From contig NZ_JALBWV010000001.1 in the NCBI RefSeq assembly GCF_022678645.1, forward strand, positions 281,484 to 345,483: a stretch of DNA of 64,000 nucleotides, read 5' to 3'. The position numbers and the translations under genes were made by a program. The stretch comes from Saccharopolyspora soli. GTDB lineage: Bacteria; Actinomycetota; Actinomycetes; Mycobacteriales; Pseudonocardiaceae. Shown here piece by piece: positions 43,845 through 53,035 of this stretch (its first letter is position 1; each line of letters starts with the position of its first letter). The notes below the pieces were generated by a model. It was not told where the DNA came from, made no database searches, and saw only the letters and a list, made by a program, of their open reading frames with translations.

Positions 43845-44425
43845 AACAGAAATTCCCTTTCTTAATGATTTTCGCGAATGACACCGCAGTGGATTCGACT
43901 GCCGCGGAGGGACGCGTCGGCAGTGGAATACTTTTCGGGATTTGTTACGGCCCCGTCGCTGCGGGACCGCATCAAACATATCGACGGCGGATGATCGTGC
44001 AAGCCGAGGTTGTCGCTGCTCACCTCATGTGATGATCCCAGAAAAGATGATCTAGGTTCGGCAACCCTGATGTTGCCACCGCCCAGGTTGGCCACGCTGC
44101 ACTGCGCTTTCGGACATCGCTGGGTAGTGATCGAAACGTTCATACGATCGGCGATCACGAACCGTTCGGTGCGATATCGGAATCACTTTCCGTCCATTCA
44201 AATCGGCACGAATTCGACTTGCGGCAACGCTCCCGAAGTCCGGTGTGGACGGTTCGGTCGATTAATGGACATATTGAGGTTGGGTTGGTGTCGGCTGTCC
44301 TTCGTAGACGACACACCGTCGAGGGACTTCGATCGTTGATTGTTTCGGGCTCGCCCGGAGGGATCGCCGGAGTTGGGGTAAGGAGGACAAGGGTTTTCTC
44401 TCCTAGGCAGGACGGAGGATTACAG
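43845..44425. other. Gap without a supported gene
   Basis: 581 bp, distinctly more AT-rich than the genes. It holds a small hairpin GGCAAC-N6-GTTGCC (44060-44077). It probably contains the divergent promoters for the exported proteins at 43356-43844 and 44426-44827; none can be placed with confidence. Confidence 0.35.
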
Positions 44426-44827
44426 ATGGCCGGTATTCGGTTGCTCGGCGTTGTCGTGGTGGGTCTTTCCTGCGGTGCGGCACAGCTGGTTCCGGTAGGC
44501 GCTTCGGCCGCATCCGGTGGAGGCGAGCAGGAAAGCACCCTCACGTTGACGGTGACGGAATCTCAGGATTCCCGAAGTGTGACGCTGAAATGCCACCCCG
44601 CTGGCGGAAGCCATCCACATGCGACTTCCGCATGCGACGAGTTGCGGGCAGCCGATGGGAATGCGGAGCTGCTTGATCGAGACAAGTCCAGCAGTTGCAC
44701 CAAGGACAACCCCCGAGTCCGCGCAACCGCCGAAGGGACCTGGCGTGGTCGGCAGGTGGGCTACCAGGTGTCGGTGGCCAATCCGTGCGAACTCAAGGCC
44801 CGGACCGGCTCGGTCTTCGATTTCTGA
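44426..44827 (+). CDS. Subtilisin-inhibitor-like (SSI) protein
   Basis: 133 residues, signal peptide about 1-29. SSI family cysteines pair as C56-C70 and C91-C121, with VTLKCHPAGGSHPHATSACD and the end PCELKARTGSVFDF. The reactive loop reads CTKDNP where Streptomyces SSI has CPMVYDP: one residue is missing, and the P1 position would be Lys93, which favours trypsin-like enzymes over subtilisin. ATG 44426 has GGAGG 7 nt upstream. It would act outside the cell on the organism's own or foreign proteases. Confidence 0.9.
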   Translation: MAGIRLLGVVVVGLSCGAAQLVPVGASAASGGGEQESTLTLTVTESQDSRSVTLKCHPAGGSHPHATSACDELRAADGNAELLDRDKSSSCTKDNPRVRATAEGTWRGRQVGYQVSVANPCELKARTGSVFDF

Positions 44828-45014
44828 GCTCCTCGGAGCGCAAGCGGCCGATGCTGGTTCGAGCAGGTTCGTGCACTCTACGAGGCGGAACCAAGGCGGG
44901 TTCGATGTTGAGGGGCTTGGTTCTGGCTCTTCTACCCGCTTGCACCCAGTGGCGGTGGCTTTACGAGACTACTGATGAGACCACTGCTTTCTCTCGCCGG
45001 AGCAAGCATGACGA

Positions 45015-45050
45015 TGCGTCGGGGAGCGGGCACCACCGCTTCCCGACGCA
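45015..45050. terminator. Bidirectional hairpin terminator
   Basis: A 15-bp stem with one G-U-type mismatch (45015-45029 with 45036-45050) and a 6-nt loop, between the SSI-like gene and the convergent exported-protein gene. Confidence 0.75.
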
Positions 45051-45100
45051 TTCGTCGTTCGGGGCATTTGTCGTTCGGGTTCGCTGAACTGATCAGTGCG

Positions 45101-45532
45101 TTAGCAGCGCCCCGCGACCATCGTGTCGAGGACGACAGTCGAGCCGCTGGTCACGACGATCCGCGAGTCCTTGTCGCTGGCGATAGTGACGCTGTTGACG
45201 GACTTTCCGCCGCCACTGACTGATCCGCTGGATCGCTGCTCACCGTCCACAGTGACAGTGAAGTCCGCTTTCTGGCCGTCCCGGGTAGCACTTCGGAAGG
45301 TGAGCTGCACCGTGGCAATCGCAGCTCGGTCGCCCAGCTTGCCCGGGAAGAGATCTGCTCCTGCCACGGTGCGGTGCAGATCGCCAGGGCGGAAGCACTT
45401 GGCCTCGCTCACTTCGACGTGCAGCGGCGGTCCGGCCGCAGCATTCCCCAAGGCGGTCGCGGCCACGGAGGCCCCTGCGGTCAAGGTTCCCAGCGCAGCC
45501 AAAGCGACCACGGTGTCGCGTTGAATTGCCAT
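45101..45532 (-). CDS. Small exported protein of unknown function
   Basis: 143 residues from ATG 45532 (AGGAGG 7 nt upstream). Signal peptide about 1-30 (VALAALGTLTAGASVAATALG). The mature part is probably a beta-sandwich (repeated strands, TFRSATRDGQKADFTVTVDG) with two cysteines far apart (CFRPG and C-terminal Cys), which may form a disulfide. No family recognised. Confidence 0.75.
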   Translation of the reverse strand: MAIQRDTVVALAALGTLTAGASVAATALGNAAAGPPLHVEVSEAKCFRPGDLHRTVAGADLFPGKLGDRAAIATVQLTFRSATRDGQKADFTVTVDGEQRSSGSVSGGGKSVNSVTIASDKDSRIVVTSGSTVVLDTMVAGRC

Positions 45533-45989
45533 GTCGTGCCTCCTGAGACGGCATCCGGTGCGGCAGTAGCTAAGAACGCTATGGGCGGGCCGGGCGATGT
45601 GCGCGCTGATCGGCCACCTGTTGACCAAAACGAGCGATGCGAACCTGATTCCTTTCAGCGGCGCAAACCCCGGTCGTGCAATGGGATTCGGGTTGATCTG
45701 TGTTGACCGCGAGCTTGATCGCGGCGGTTCCTTCTTGATCTACCTTGTGGTGATCTTGTTTTCTCCGACCAGTTGAGTTGTCGGCTCCCTCGCGTGCTCG
45801 GCATTGGCCGGAACACCCTGTGGTCGTGCCTCCTCCGAGTGGCTGGCGATTCTCTTTGGTGTGCCCGACATGGCAGACCGAGCAGAGTGATGCGACCGTC
45901 TCCTTGCCGGTCGGCGCACCCCTGCTCCGGAAATTCCGAGAATCCAACATGCCGACCGGGCACAGTCCAACATGGATGGGAGTTGTAGA
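45533..45989. other. Gap without a supported gene
   Basis: 457 bp between divergent small exported-protein genes. It probably carries both promoters; I cannot place a gene or a defined site in it. Confidence 0.35.
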
Positions 45990-46274
45990 ATGCGTATGTC
46001 CATTCGCCTGCTCGGTGTTACCGCGGCCGCGGCCACCCTGCTGGCCATGGGATCGCCAGCCTTCGCCGATGGCAAGAAGGACAAGGACGATGAGGAAGTC
46101 ACGTCTGTGGCCTCGGGCGGCGACGGCGAGGGTGGTGACGGCGGTTTCGGCGTGAACCTCATCTGCGGCATCGGCATTGGCCTGCTGGGTGAGGGCGAGG
46201 GCTCTTGCGGCGGCGCTGGCAACGGTGGCGACGGCGACGGTGGCGACGCCGAGTCGTCCGTGGGCGACGATTGA
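45990..46274 (+). CDS. Small exported Gly/Asp-rich two-cysteine protein
   Basis: 94 residues. Signal peptide about 1-28 (RLLGVTAAAATLLAMGSPAFA). The mature part has a Gly/Asp-rich tract, then a hydrophobic loop between two cysteines (LICGIGIGLLGEGEGSC), then another Gly/Asp tract and an acidic end. It shares this plan with the proteins at 46549 and 47569. ATG 45990 has GGGAG upstream. Function unknown; an extracellular structural or surface-active peptide is possible. Confidence 0.75.
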   Translation: MRMSIRLLGVTAAAATLLAMGSPAFADGKKDKDDEEVTSVASGGDGEGGDGGFGVNLICGIGIGLLGEGEGSCGGAGNGGDGDGGDAESSVGDD

Positions 46275-46312
46275 CGTCACTGCCGTGACAGCGGTCTGAA
46301 CATCATGTGGTG

Positions 46313-46345
46313 GCGTGCCGATCGAGGTGTCCCCGGTCGGCACGC
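46313..46345 (+). terminator. Hairpin terminator
   Basis: A 12-bp stem with one mismatch (46313-46324 with 46334-46345), 9-nt loop, followed by TGTCTTTTC. It lies 39 bp after the 45990-46274 gene. Confidence 0.7.
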
Positions 46346-46548
46346 TGTCTTTTCAGCGGAAAACGGAACTGCGCATACCCTCGAACGCACTACTGGGTGA
46401 CTGGCCGTCCAGTCGGCGTGTCGATAGGTGCGACCCGCTGGCTCCGGTGAAAGGGTCCACGCGTTGATTTCGATCAGCCCTGCCGCTTTTCTCGGCGAGG
46501 TGCGGATCGAATCCGAACAACTGGAACCTATCGAGATCGGAGTCTGCT

Positions 46549-46863
46549 GTGCGCAGTTCTGTTCGTGCTGTGTTCATCGGTATCGCTGCGGCCGGGTTGC
46601 TCACCGCTGGGGCCGCACCGGCTCTTGCCGCCGAAAGCGAGTCAGATGACGACTCCACTGTGACGGCCGCGAGTGAAGGCGGCAACGGCGGCAACGGGGG
46701 CAAAGGCGGATTCGCCCTGATTGTCTGTCCTTCGATCGCGTTGCTGGCACCGGCCAGCGCCGACTGCAGCGGCGGCAACGGTGGCAGCGCCGACGGCGGC
46801 GACGCCGACGCTACCGCCGAAGATGACAGCAAGGACAAGAAGTACGAGGACGACGAGGACTGA
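46549..46863 (+). CDS. Small exported Gly/Asp-rich two-cysteine protein
   Basis: 104 residues from GTG 46549. Signal peptide about 1-27 (AVFIGIAAAGLLTAGAAPALA). Mature layout: acidic, ASEGGNGGNGGKGG, then LIVCPSIALLAPASADC, then GGNGGSADGGDADA and an acidic tail. It is a close paralogue of the protein at 47569-47883 (same MRSSVRA start, same TVTAASEGG block) and more distantly of 45990-46274. Confidence 0.78.
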   Translation: MRSSVRAVFIGIAAAGLLTAGAAPALAAESESDDDSTVTAASEGGNGGNGGKGGFALIVCPSIALLAPASADCSGGNGGSADGGDADATAEDDSKDKKYEDDED

Positions 46864-47121
46864 CAGAGGCGTATTCTGGGTGTCCCGGTCGTTCCGCCGC
46901 GAAACCGGTGTCGGCCTCGGATACGGAGTCGACACCCCGCGTGCTGGATCGGTGCTGGCGGCGGGCAGCCCGCGGCAGACGAGGTCCCGTGGTCTGTCCG
47001 CCGCTCGGGCGCAGCGCCGCTGGTTCTCGGTCACCTCGCGGAAACCTGGATCGGGACAACGGTCCATAATGGATCGTTTCTTCCTGCTCACAGGGACCGC
47101 GTACGTCCTGGGAGCTGCGCG

Positions 47122-47162
47122 GCGAAAGTGCCGACCTCCGAGCGGAGGCCGACACTTTCGGC
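47122..47162. terminator. Bidirectional hairpin terminator
   Basis: A 19-bp stem with two mismatches (47122-47140 with about 47143-47161) and a 2-nt loop, between convergent small exported-protein genes at 46549 and 47188. The rest of the 324-bp gap shows nothing else. Confidence 0.75.
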
Positions 47163-47187
47163 GTTTGGTCCGCGGTGGCGGTGGACG

Positions 47188-47463
47188 TCAGAAGTCGACC
47201 TCGCCGTCCTCGGAACCGTCGGCGCTCTCGCCGTTCGGTGCGACCGAGCACTCGACCGTGATCTGGCCGGTGAGTGAAGTCGGTCGACAGCCCGTCAGCA
47301 CCTGGCCGAAGTAGTCGGGGAGTTGGAATTCGTCGGCGGTGCTCCCGGGAGTGTCCGCAGTGCGGGTATCGGCCATCGCAACAGCCTGGGGTAGCACACT
47401 CGTCGCCAGTACGCCGACCACGAGCGCGGCGGCGGAACCCAGAAGACGAACAGAATTGGTCAC
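47188..47463 (-). CDS. Small exported protein of unknown function
   Basis: 91 residues from GTG 47463 with CGGAG 6 nt upstream. Signal peptide about 1-31 (LLGSAAALVVGVLATSVLPQAVAMA). The mature part has two cysteines (LTGCRP, VECSV) and an acidic end. No family recognised; it lacks the Gly-rich plan of its neighbours. Confidence 0.72.
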   Translation of the reverse strand: MTNSVRLLGSAAALVVGVLATSVLPQAVAMADTRTADTPGSTADEFQLPDYFGQVLTGCRPTSLTGQITVECSVAPNGESADGSEDGEVDF

Positions 47464-47568
47464 TCGTACTCCGTTCCACGTCGTCGATTCGCCGCAGCGG
47501 TGCTGATCGCCTTTGATCGACTTTCCCGATCTGGAAGAAGGTCTCGCACCAGAGCTGGCTCGGCGACG

Positions 47569-47883
47569 TCAGTTGTCGTTGGCTTGCTCGCTGTCTCGGC
47601 TGTCGTCCTCGGCTTCGGCGTTGGCGTCGCCGCCGTCTGCGTCGCCGCCGTTGCCGCTATCGCAACTGGCCTCGCCCTTGGCGAGAATTCCGATTGCCGG
47701 GCAGATGCTCAGACCATGGCCACCCTCGCCGCCGTGGCCGCCGTCGCCGCCTTCGCTCGCGGCGGTCACAGTCGAGTCGTTGTCCGATCCGGTTTCGGTT
47801 GCGGCGATGCCGGGGGAGGCGCCCATCACGAGTATCCCGGTCGCGGCGACACCGGCGAACAAGGCACGAACAGAACTGCGCAC
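47569..47883 (-). CDS. Small exported Gly/Asp-rich two-cysteine protein
   Basis: 104 residues from GTG 47883. Signal peptide about 1-27 (ALFAGVAATGILVMGASPGIA). The mature part has ASEGGDGGHGGEGG, then LSICPAIGILAKGEASC, then GNGGDADGGDANAEAEDD. It is a paralogue of 46549-46863 in the opposite orientation, with the 47188 gene between them, which points to local duplication and inversion. Confidence 0.78.
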   Translation of the reverse strand: MRSSVRALFAGVAATGILVMGASPGIAATETGSDNDSTVTAASEGGDGGHGGEGGHGLSICPAIGILAKGEASCDSGNGGDADGGDANAEAEDDSRDSEQANDN

Positions 47884-48120
47884 GTCGACACTCCGATCTG
47901 ACTAGTTTTCACTTGCGCCAACCGGAATCGACCCGGGAACCGATCCCGAACCGTGCGATTGACGCGGCAAACCTTGCACCGGGGTCGCGAATCGGTGAAC
48001 CCAACACGCCGGGCACACCGAGCGACCACCCATTCGGTGATCGAGTCCAGCGGGTGCGGTTCGCAGGAGCGAGCGTCCGATATGGACCACGAAGTCGGCA
48101 TGCTCGGCATGTCGGTCGTC

Positions 48121-50235
48121 CTATCTGGACGGACACCAACATTGCACTTCGGCGATGGCGAAATTCGTTTGCGGCTGCGGGCACATGACCAGGCGTAGCT
48201 CGCGGAGCGCGATGGCGGGGAAAGTCGCGCGGTTGAGGTCGTTGGCCACGGCGTGGGCGGGCTCGATCAGCTGGTCCGGCACCCGCCGCCACTGGCCGGT
48301 GCTGTCGCAGCGCTCGACCCACCAGCTCGCCGGTGGCTGGAGCGTGGTTCCGTTGCCGTGGAAGAACACCCGGACCTCATCGAGCGTCCTGGTCGCGCCG
48401 AAGTCCAGCGCCAGCCAGTCTTCCGGATTCGGCGAACCAAGCGTGCTCCACCGCGTGCTGGGCAGGTCGAGGAAGTGCTTCTGCCCGTCGACGGCCTTGG
48501 CCGGGTCGAATCCCTCGGCCGAAAACGACGCGGTCGCCTTCGGAAATCCGGCAGCAGGGTCGAGATTGGTGGCCAGATCGACTTTGGCGCGCAGTTCGGG
48601 CATCCGTGCTGCGGGCATCCCGATGGTCACCGGTGCGAGCGTTTCCTGCCGATGTTCGAGGGAGCCGTTGATGAACACCGACAATCCCGCGCCCTGGCCG
48701 TAACGCGAGCCGCCGCGGTCCCACAGCACCGTGACGTTGTGCCCGTGGTACGGCACGTTCTCGACGGCGAAGTGGTCCCATTCCGGCGGTGCCAGCGGGT
48801 GCAGGACGAGGGTGTCGTCGGATTGCGGTCGGAGCCCGAGCAGGCCGGAAAGCACCAGATCGGCGAACGTGGAGTGGTTGTAGTCCTCGCTGTGCGCCCT
48901 GGCGTCGTAGATCCACACAGGTGCGTCCGGGTCGTGCGCCTCGGCCACGTAGGGCTGACCGTCGCGGTGCTGGGTGCGGGCGTAAGTCCGCAGCAACCGG
49001 ATGTAGTCCGCCGCGTCGACGTGCGGTTGCGGTGGGTAGTCGATGAGCAGGTCGGCGAGTGCGGTGAGTGTTTGGCTGGTGGCGTACGGCCAGCTAGGGC
49101 CGTCCCACCGGCAGCAGCCCTGGTTCGCCTCGTGCATGAACCACAGGCTGCGACGTTCCACCGACGTCGGCCCGAAATCGGCGGCGAATCCCTGCGGGTC
49201 GTCCAGCTGGCGCCAGGCTGCCGCGTGTTCGGGCCCGGCGAGTCCGAACATCCACGGCACGAAGCCGATCTGCTCGCGATCGACGAGCAGCGCCCGTCCT
49301 GGGTTGTCGTCCCGCATCATGTGCTTGAAGAACTGGGCCTCGGCGTCCCAGAGTTGCGCGTGCGCGGCCCGGAGTCGATCGGCGTGCTCGTCGAACCGGG
49401 CGGCCAGCGCGTTGTCACCAGCGAACCGGGCGAGCTCAGCGATCCGCCGGGCATCGGCGTACTGGTAGCTGTTCACCGTCGGCCGGAAGCCCTCGCCGCC
49501 GCGGAAGGGATCCTTGCTCTGGTAGGAACTGGCGCTGTACTCCATCCCGTCCCAAACCGGGCTCTGCCAGTACAACCCGAGCCCGGCGTCGTACTGCGGC
49601 GCCCAACGCTCCCACTGCCGCACGAGTTCGGGCAGCAGATCGCGCGCGGCGGCCCAGTCGCCGGTGACCGAAGCTCGTTTCCAGACGGCGTCGGCCGCCC
49701 AGAACGAGTACTGGTGCGCCCAGTCCGAGGCGTACCGGTTGAGCTCCAGCGACGGCTCCTTGTAGCTCGCACCCGAGCCTCGCAGCCAATACCGGAGGTA
49801 GTCGTCGAGGTAGCGGCGGTCGCGCAGCCAGCGGCCCTCGGTGAGGTGGTGCCCGGCGGCGGCCGCGATGGCGCCGCCCGGCGCGGAGTAGCCGACCGGC
49901 GCGAGGAACTCGGTGACGATCCAGCCCTCCGCGGGCCCGGTGTACTTCAGCGCCTCGTAGAACACCCGCCAGCGGTAGTAGTAGACCTGCTGGATCTCCG
50001 GCTCGGGTACGTCGACCAGCGGGATGTTCGCGGCGAACCAGCCTGGTTCTGGCAGACCGTCCAGCAGCGCGGCGTGATCGAGGAATTGGGTGCCGGGACC
50101 GACTTCCGGGTACGGCGACGAGGGCGCATGCGATTCCCCGTCGCCCGACGAAGCCGGAGCGACTTCGCCCGCGAACGCGGTAGTCCCGGCGACGGCGGAC
50201 CGCAGCAGCGCTCGTCGGGAAAAAACGAAGTCCAC
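48121..50235 (-). CDS. Exported MGH1-type glycoside hydrolase with C-terminal discoidin-like domain
   Basis: 704 residues from GTG 50235 (GGGGGAG upstream). A twin-arginine-like signal, SRRALLRSAVAGTTAFAG, is near the N-terminus. An (alpha/alpha)6-barrel glycosidase region (about 90-500) includes YWQSPVWDGMEYSAS, RWDGPSWPYATSQTL and EDYNHSTFADLVLSGLLG, as in GH63/MGH1 families. A C-terminal F5/8-type carbohydrate-binding domain (about 570-704) follows. It probably trims oligosaccharides outside the cell; the sugar is not determined. Confidence 0.85.
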   Translation of the reverse strand: MDFVFSRRALLRSAVAGTTAFAGEVAPASSGDGESHAPSSPYPEVGPGTQFLDHAALLDGLPEPGWFAANIPLVDVPEPEIQQVYYYRWRVFYEALKYTGPAEGWIVTEFLAPVGYSAPGGAIAAAAGHHLTEGRWLRDRRYLDDYLRYWLRGSGASYKEPSLELNRYASDWAHQYSFWAADAVWKRASVTGDWAAARDLLPELVRQWERWAPQYDAGLGLYWQSPVWDGMEYSASSYQSKDPFRGGEGFRPTVNSYQYADARRIAELARFAGDNALAARFDEHADRLRAAHAQLWDAEAQFFKHMMRDDNPGRALLVDREQIGFVPWMFGLAGPEHAAAWRQLDDPQGFAADFGPTSVERRSLWFMHEANQGCCRWDGPSWPYATSQTLTALADLLIDYPPQPHVDAADYIRLLRTYARTQHRDGQPYVAEAHDPDAPVWIYDARAHSEDYNHSTFADLVLSGLLGLRPQSDDTLVLHPLAPPEWDHFAVENVPYHGHNVTVLWDRGGSRYGQGAGLSVFINGSLEHRQETLAPVTIGMPAARMPELRAKVDLATNLDPAAGFPKATASFSAEGFDPAKAVDGQKHFLDLPSTRWSTLGSPNPEDWLALDFGATRTLDEVRVFFHGNGTTLQPPASWWVERCDSTGQWRRVPDQLIEPAHAVANDLNRATFPAIALRELRLVMCPQPQTNFAIAEVQCWCPSR

Positions 50236-50349
50236 AGGCGATCTCCCCCTAGCTCGTCCTGGTCGCCCCATTGTCGGCAACGAGGGCGCAACACACCTGC
50301 TCAGCTACCCGAAAGGGACGCCGGGCCACCGGTTGCACGTCGGGTGCGG

Positions 50350-50949
50350 TCAGCCCGGATAGCCGGGCGGGAGCGGGGTGGGTTGCACCGCGCGGCTCAT
50401 ACCCTTGGCGACGAATTCCGAAACGGCCCGCACCGCGTGCTGCCTGAGCAGCATCACCGTTACGGGATCCGATGATGTCTCGTTGATCCGGATGCCGTTC
50501 GGCAAGCGCTCGATCTGCAAGTCGACCAGTTGGTGGTGGGCGAAGATCTCCGCGAACAGCGGGTCCAACTGGCGAATCGCCGCGCCCCGTTGCAGGCGCA
50601 ACTTCATCTGCTCGGCGTGCGTGCGGATGCGTTCGGCGAGATCGCGGTTGGAACTCGTGGTGGTCGCCCGGATGCCGTAGGAGAAGTGTTCGACCGTCCG
50701 CACGATGTCCTGGTGGTGGACGAGCAGATCGCGGATCACTTCGATGTCACGCATCAGATCGGCGTCCGCCACGTTGTTCGGCGTCAGCATCCAGTCCGGG
50801 ATGCATTGCGGCGGCACCGCAGCGGATTGGATCCCCGTTGGTGGCTGGCCTTGTGCACACCCGGCCAACAGGCCGGGCAGGGGTGTCGCGACAGCGGCTG
50901 CCCAGAGGAGGAACTGGCGTCGCGGGCATTCGTGCTGCGCACCGACCAT
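50350..50949 (-). CDS. Twin-arginine lipoprotein with histidine-rich helical domain
   Basis: 199 residues from ATG 50949. The signal has RRQFLLWAAAVATPLPGLLAGC, an RR motif plus lipobox LAGC, so it is an exported lipoprotein. The mature domain is helical with paired histidines (VHHQDIV, TVEHFSYG, IFAHHQLV, LRQHAV), suggesting metal or heme binding. No family recognised. A longer frame to 51012 exists. Confidence 0.72.
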   Translation of the reverse strand: MVGAQHECPRRQFLLWAAAVATPLPGLLAGCAQGQPPTGIQSAAVPPQCIPDWMLTPNNVADADLMRDIEVIRDLLVHHQDIVRTVEHFSYGIRATTTSSNRDLAERIRTHAEQMKLRLQRGAAIRQLDPLFAEIFAHHQLVDLQIERLPNGIRINETSSDPVTVMLLRQHAVRAVSEFVAKGMSRAVQPTPLPPGYPG

Positions 50950-51240
50950 TTGCCGACCCTGCTGCGGAGGAACTCCTGCCCCCACGATGGCTCTGGCGTC
51001 GGTCGGTCGCAAGATGCGGCCGCTTTCGCGGAAATCCTGTCACACGGGTCCCAAAAACAACGCCAACACCTTGCGGCACAACAGCTGTCGCGCTGGGAAT
51101 TCGGTTGGTCGCGAAGGCGACCCTATTGCACCGGCTGGCTATACTGATCGGAAAACTCCTGGTCAGCCGTTTTGGACACGGCATTCCCGGCTGCCAGGTG
51201 AGATCGCCATGTTCCCCGAAACGCATCAGGTGGCGGCACC

Positions 51241-51453
51241 ATGAGTCTGATCAAGTGCGAAATCTGCCGTGGCTATTACGACGACAGCGAGGGAGACCTC
51301 GGGCACCGCTGCACCGGACTGCGGTCGGTGGACTGGGAGCACTTCGTGCGGTCGCTGCGGCACTGGATGGCGACCGACAAGAATGCCTTGTTCGAGGTCT
51401 ATTACGCGCGCCGCAGCCGTGCCGGAAAGCACGACGACGACGCCCCGACCTGA
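51241..51453 (+). CDS. Small protein with possible zinc-binding cysteines
   Basis: 70 residues. CEICRGYYDDSEGDLGHRC gives C-x2-C and H-x-C ligands, a possible zinc site. The rest is basic and helical. The start ATG 51241 lacks a strong ribosome site. No family recognised; an orphan between two leftward units. Confidence 0.6.
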   Translation: MSLIKCEICRGYYDDSEGDLGHRCTGLRSVDWEHFVRSLRHWMATDKNALFEVYYARRSRAGKHDDDAPT

Positions 51454-51493
51454 AGGCTGGGGCCAGCTCTGCATTCAGCATGGCGGAACGGGA

Positions 51494-52360
51494 TCAAGGC
51501 CCGACCCGCTGGCGCAGCTCGGTCTCGATCGTCTCAAGAGCTCGTTGCAGGTATCCCCGGAAGACCGGGTAGTTCTCGCTCATCGGGAAGTGCCCGATGT
51601 CGGCCATCTCGACGAACTCGGCCCCCCGGATCTCCGCGGCGGTCCGGCGCCCGTCTTCCGGCGTGGTGAGGTAGTCGTAGCATCCGGTGAGCATGACGAC
51701 CGGGCAGCGCCGGGTGTCGATCTCGTGGAGTTGGCCGCGCAGATCGTGGTCTACGGAGTAGAAGTACAGGTCGCCGCGGAACGCCTCGGAGCCCTGCGTG
51801 TAGTAGAACCAGGTCCGGCGCCGATCCTGCTCCGGTGACTGCGGAGCCATCAGGTCCAGAACGCCGCTGGCGCACACCTGTGCCGCGTTGGCGTGCGGGT
51901 GCTGCCACCAGTCGAGGAAGAAGCCCGGCGAGTGGTCGGCCGCCTCGACCGGGATCACTGCGGCGAACCGGTCGGGGTGTCGCAGGGCCAATTGCAGCGC
52001 GATGTTCCCGCCGAACGAGGAGCCCATGAAGATCGGGTCGTCGAGCTCCAGCGCATCGCAGAACGTCACGATGAAATCCGCGAAGAAATCGGTGGTCAGC
52101 CGGTATTCCGACGTCCACCACTCCTGGTTGAGCGGCGGATCGGACTTGCCGTGCCGGGGCAGGTCGTAGGCGATGACCCGGTAGCGGCTCGTGATCTCCT
52201 CGTCCACCAGCAGACCGCGCCACTGGTGGTTGTGGCAGCCTGCCGTGTGCTGGCACACCAGCGGGCGGCCGGACCCGTTCTCCAGGAAGAAGACCTCGAA
52301 CTGCCCGCCCTGCACGTCGAGCGTCACGTAATGCCCGGTGACCGGCGAGATCTGTGCCAT
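51494..52360 (-). CDS. Alpha/beta hydrolase
   Basis: 288 residues. Nucleophile elbow GSSFGGNIAL (Ser about 120), DLPRHGKSDPP oxyanion region, LTGCYDYLTTPEDG acid and DIGHFPMSENYP catalytic His. The frame extends to 52915 but ATG 52360 has AAAGGAAA 8 nt upstream. It lies 38 bp after the SCP2-like gene in the same direction; the pair suggests an ester or ring-cleavage substrate that is hydrophobic. Confidence 0.88.
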   Translation of the reverse strand: MAQISPVTGHYVTLDVQGGQFEVFFLENGSGRPLVCQHTAGCHNHQWRGLLVDEEITSRYRVIAYDLPRHGKSDPPLNQEWWTSEYRLTTDFFADFIVTFCDALELDDPIFMGSSFGGNIALQLALRHPDRFAAVIPVEAADHSPGFFLDWWQHPHANAAQVCASGVLDLMAPQSPEQDRRRTWFYYTQGSEAFRGDLYFYSVDHDLRGQLHEIDTRRCPVVMLTGCYDYLTTPEDGRRTAAEIRGAEFVEMADIGHFPMSENYPVFRGYLQRALETIETELRQRVGP

Positions 52361-52398
52361 GACGAGTTTCCTTTCACCGCACCGAAATCGGGGCGCCG

Positions 52399-52803
52399 CT
52401 AGACGGGGGAGCCGGTGGATCGCAGGAGTTCGAGATGGCGGACGACGCAGCGCAGGTTCTGCATCAGCACGAGCAGATCGCCGTCCAGCCGCATGTCCCG
52501 GCGGAAGGACGCCGCGAAGATCCCGTGGTACATCGGTTCGGGAATCGGCTGGGCGAACTTGCGCCACGTCTCGGCGCTCGCTCGGATGGCGAATTCGTAC
52601 CGCTCGTCCAGCGGGCCCGGATCGACGAGGATGCGTTCGAGGTGGCCGCGGCTCATCCGGATGAGATAGCAGTGCTCGGCCATGTCGATCAGGAAGGCGC
52701 ACGTGTAGTGCCTGCCGTGCGCCTGGATTTCGGGATCTTCGTTCGTGATCCGGCGGAAATCCTCGATCCAGCGCTGTTGAGCGGTTTCCGCGATGACGAT
52801 CAT
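52399..52803 (-). CDS. SCP2-like small protein
   Basis: 134 residues. The segment LIRMSRGHLERILVDPGPLDERYEFAIRASAETWRKF resembles the sterol-carrier-protein-2 fold in its strand order and conserved residues. It probably binds a hydrophobic ligand or is a domain partner for the hydrolase downstream. I am moderately sure of the family. Confidence 0.65.
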   Translation of the reverse strand: MIVIAETAQQRWIEDFRRITNEDPEIQAHGRHYTCAFLIDMAEHCYLIRMSRGHLERILVDPGPLDERYEFAIRASAETWRKFAQPIPEPMYHGIFAASFRRDMRLDGDLLVLMQNLRCVVRHLELLRSTGSPV

Positions 52804-53035
52804 GCCTTGCTCCTCGGCAATGTGCGCAACACGCGCGCGACGTCCCCGATCCGAAGTGGACCGCTTTGGCGGGCGAGCGAGGAAGAACGTTTTCCGGTTC
52901 TGCTGCCCTTTTCAACGCTAATCCCGGCGCATGGTCACCTCAAGGCACCGCGAACCACGCCAGTTCTCCGCACGCCTGTCGGTGCCTGCCGTTAGCATCG
53001 CGACGATCGGCGCCGAGACGGCTTGGAGGCCAGTG

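Noticed and set aside
48253..50475. 740-codon open frame opposite the glycoside hydrolase
   Set aside because: Shadow frame typical of GC-rich DNA; the opposite strand has clear glycosidase signatures and a Tat signal.
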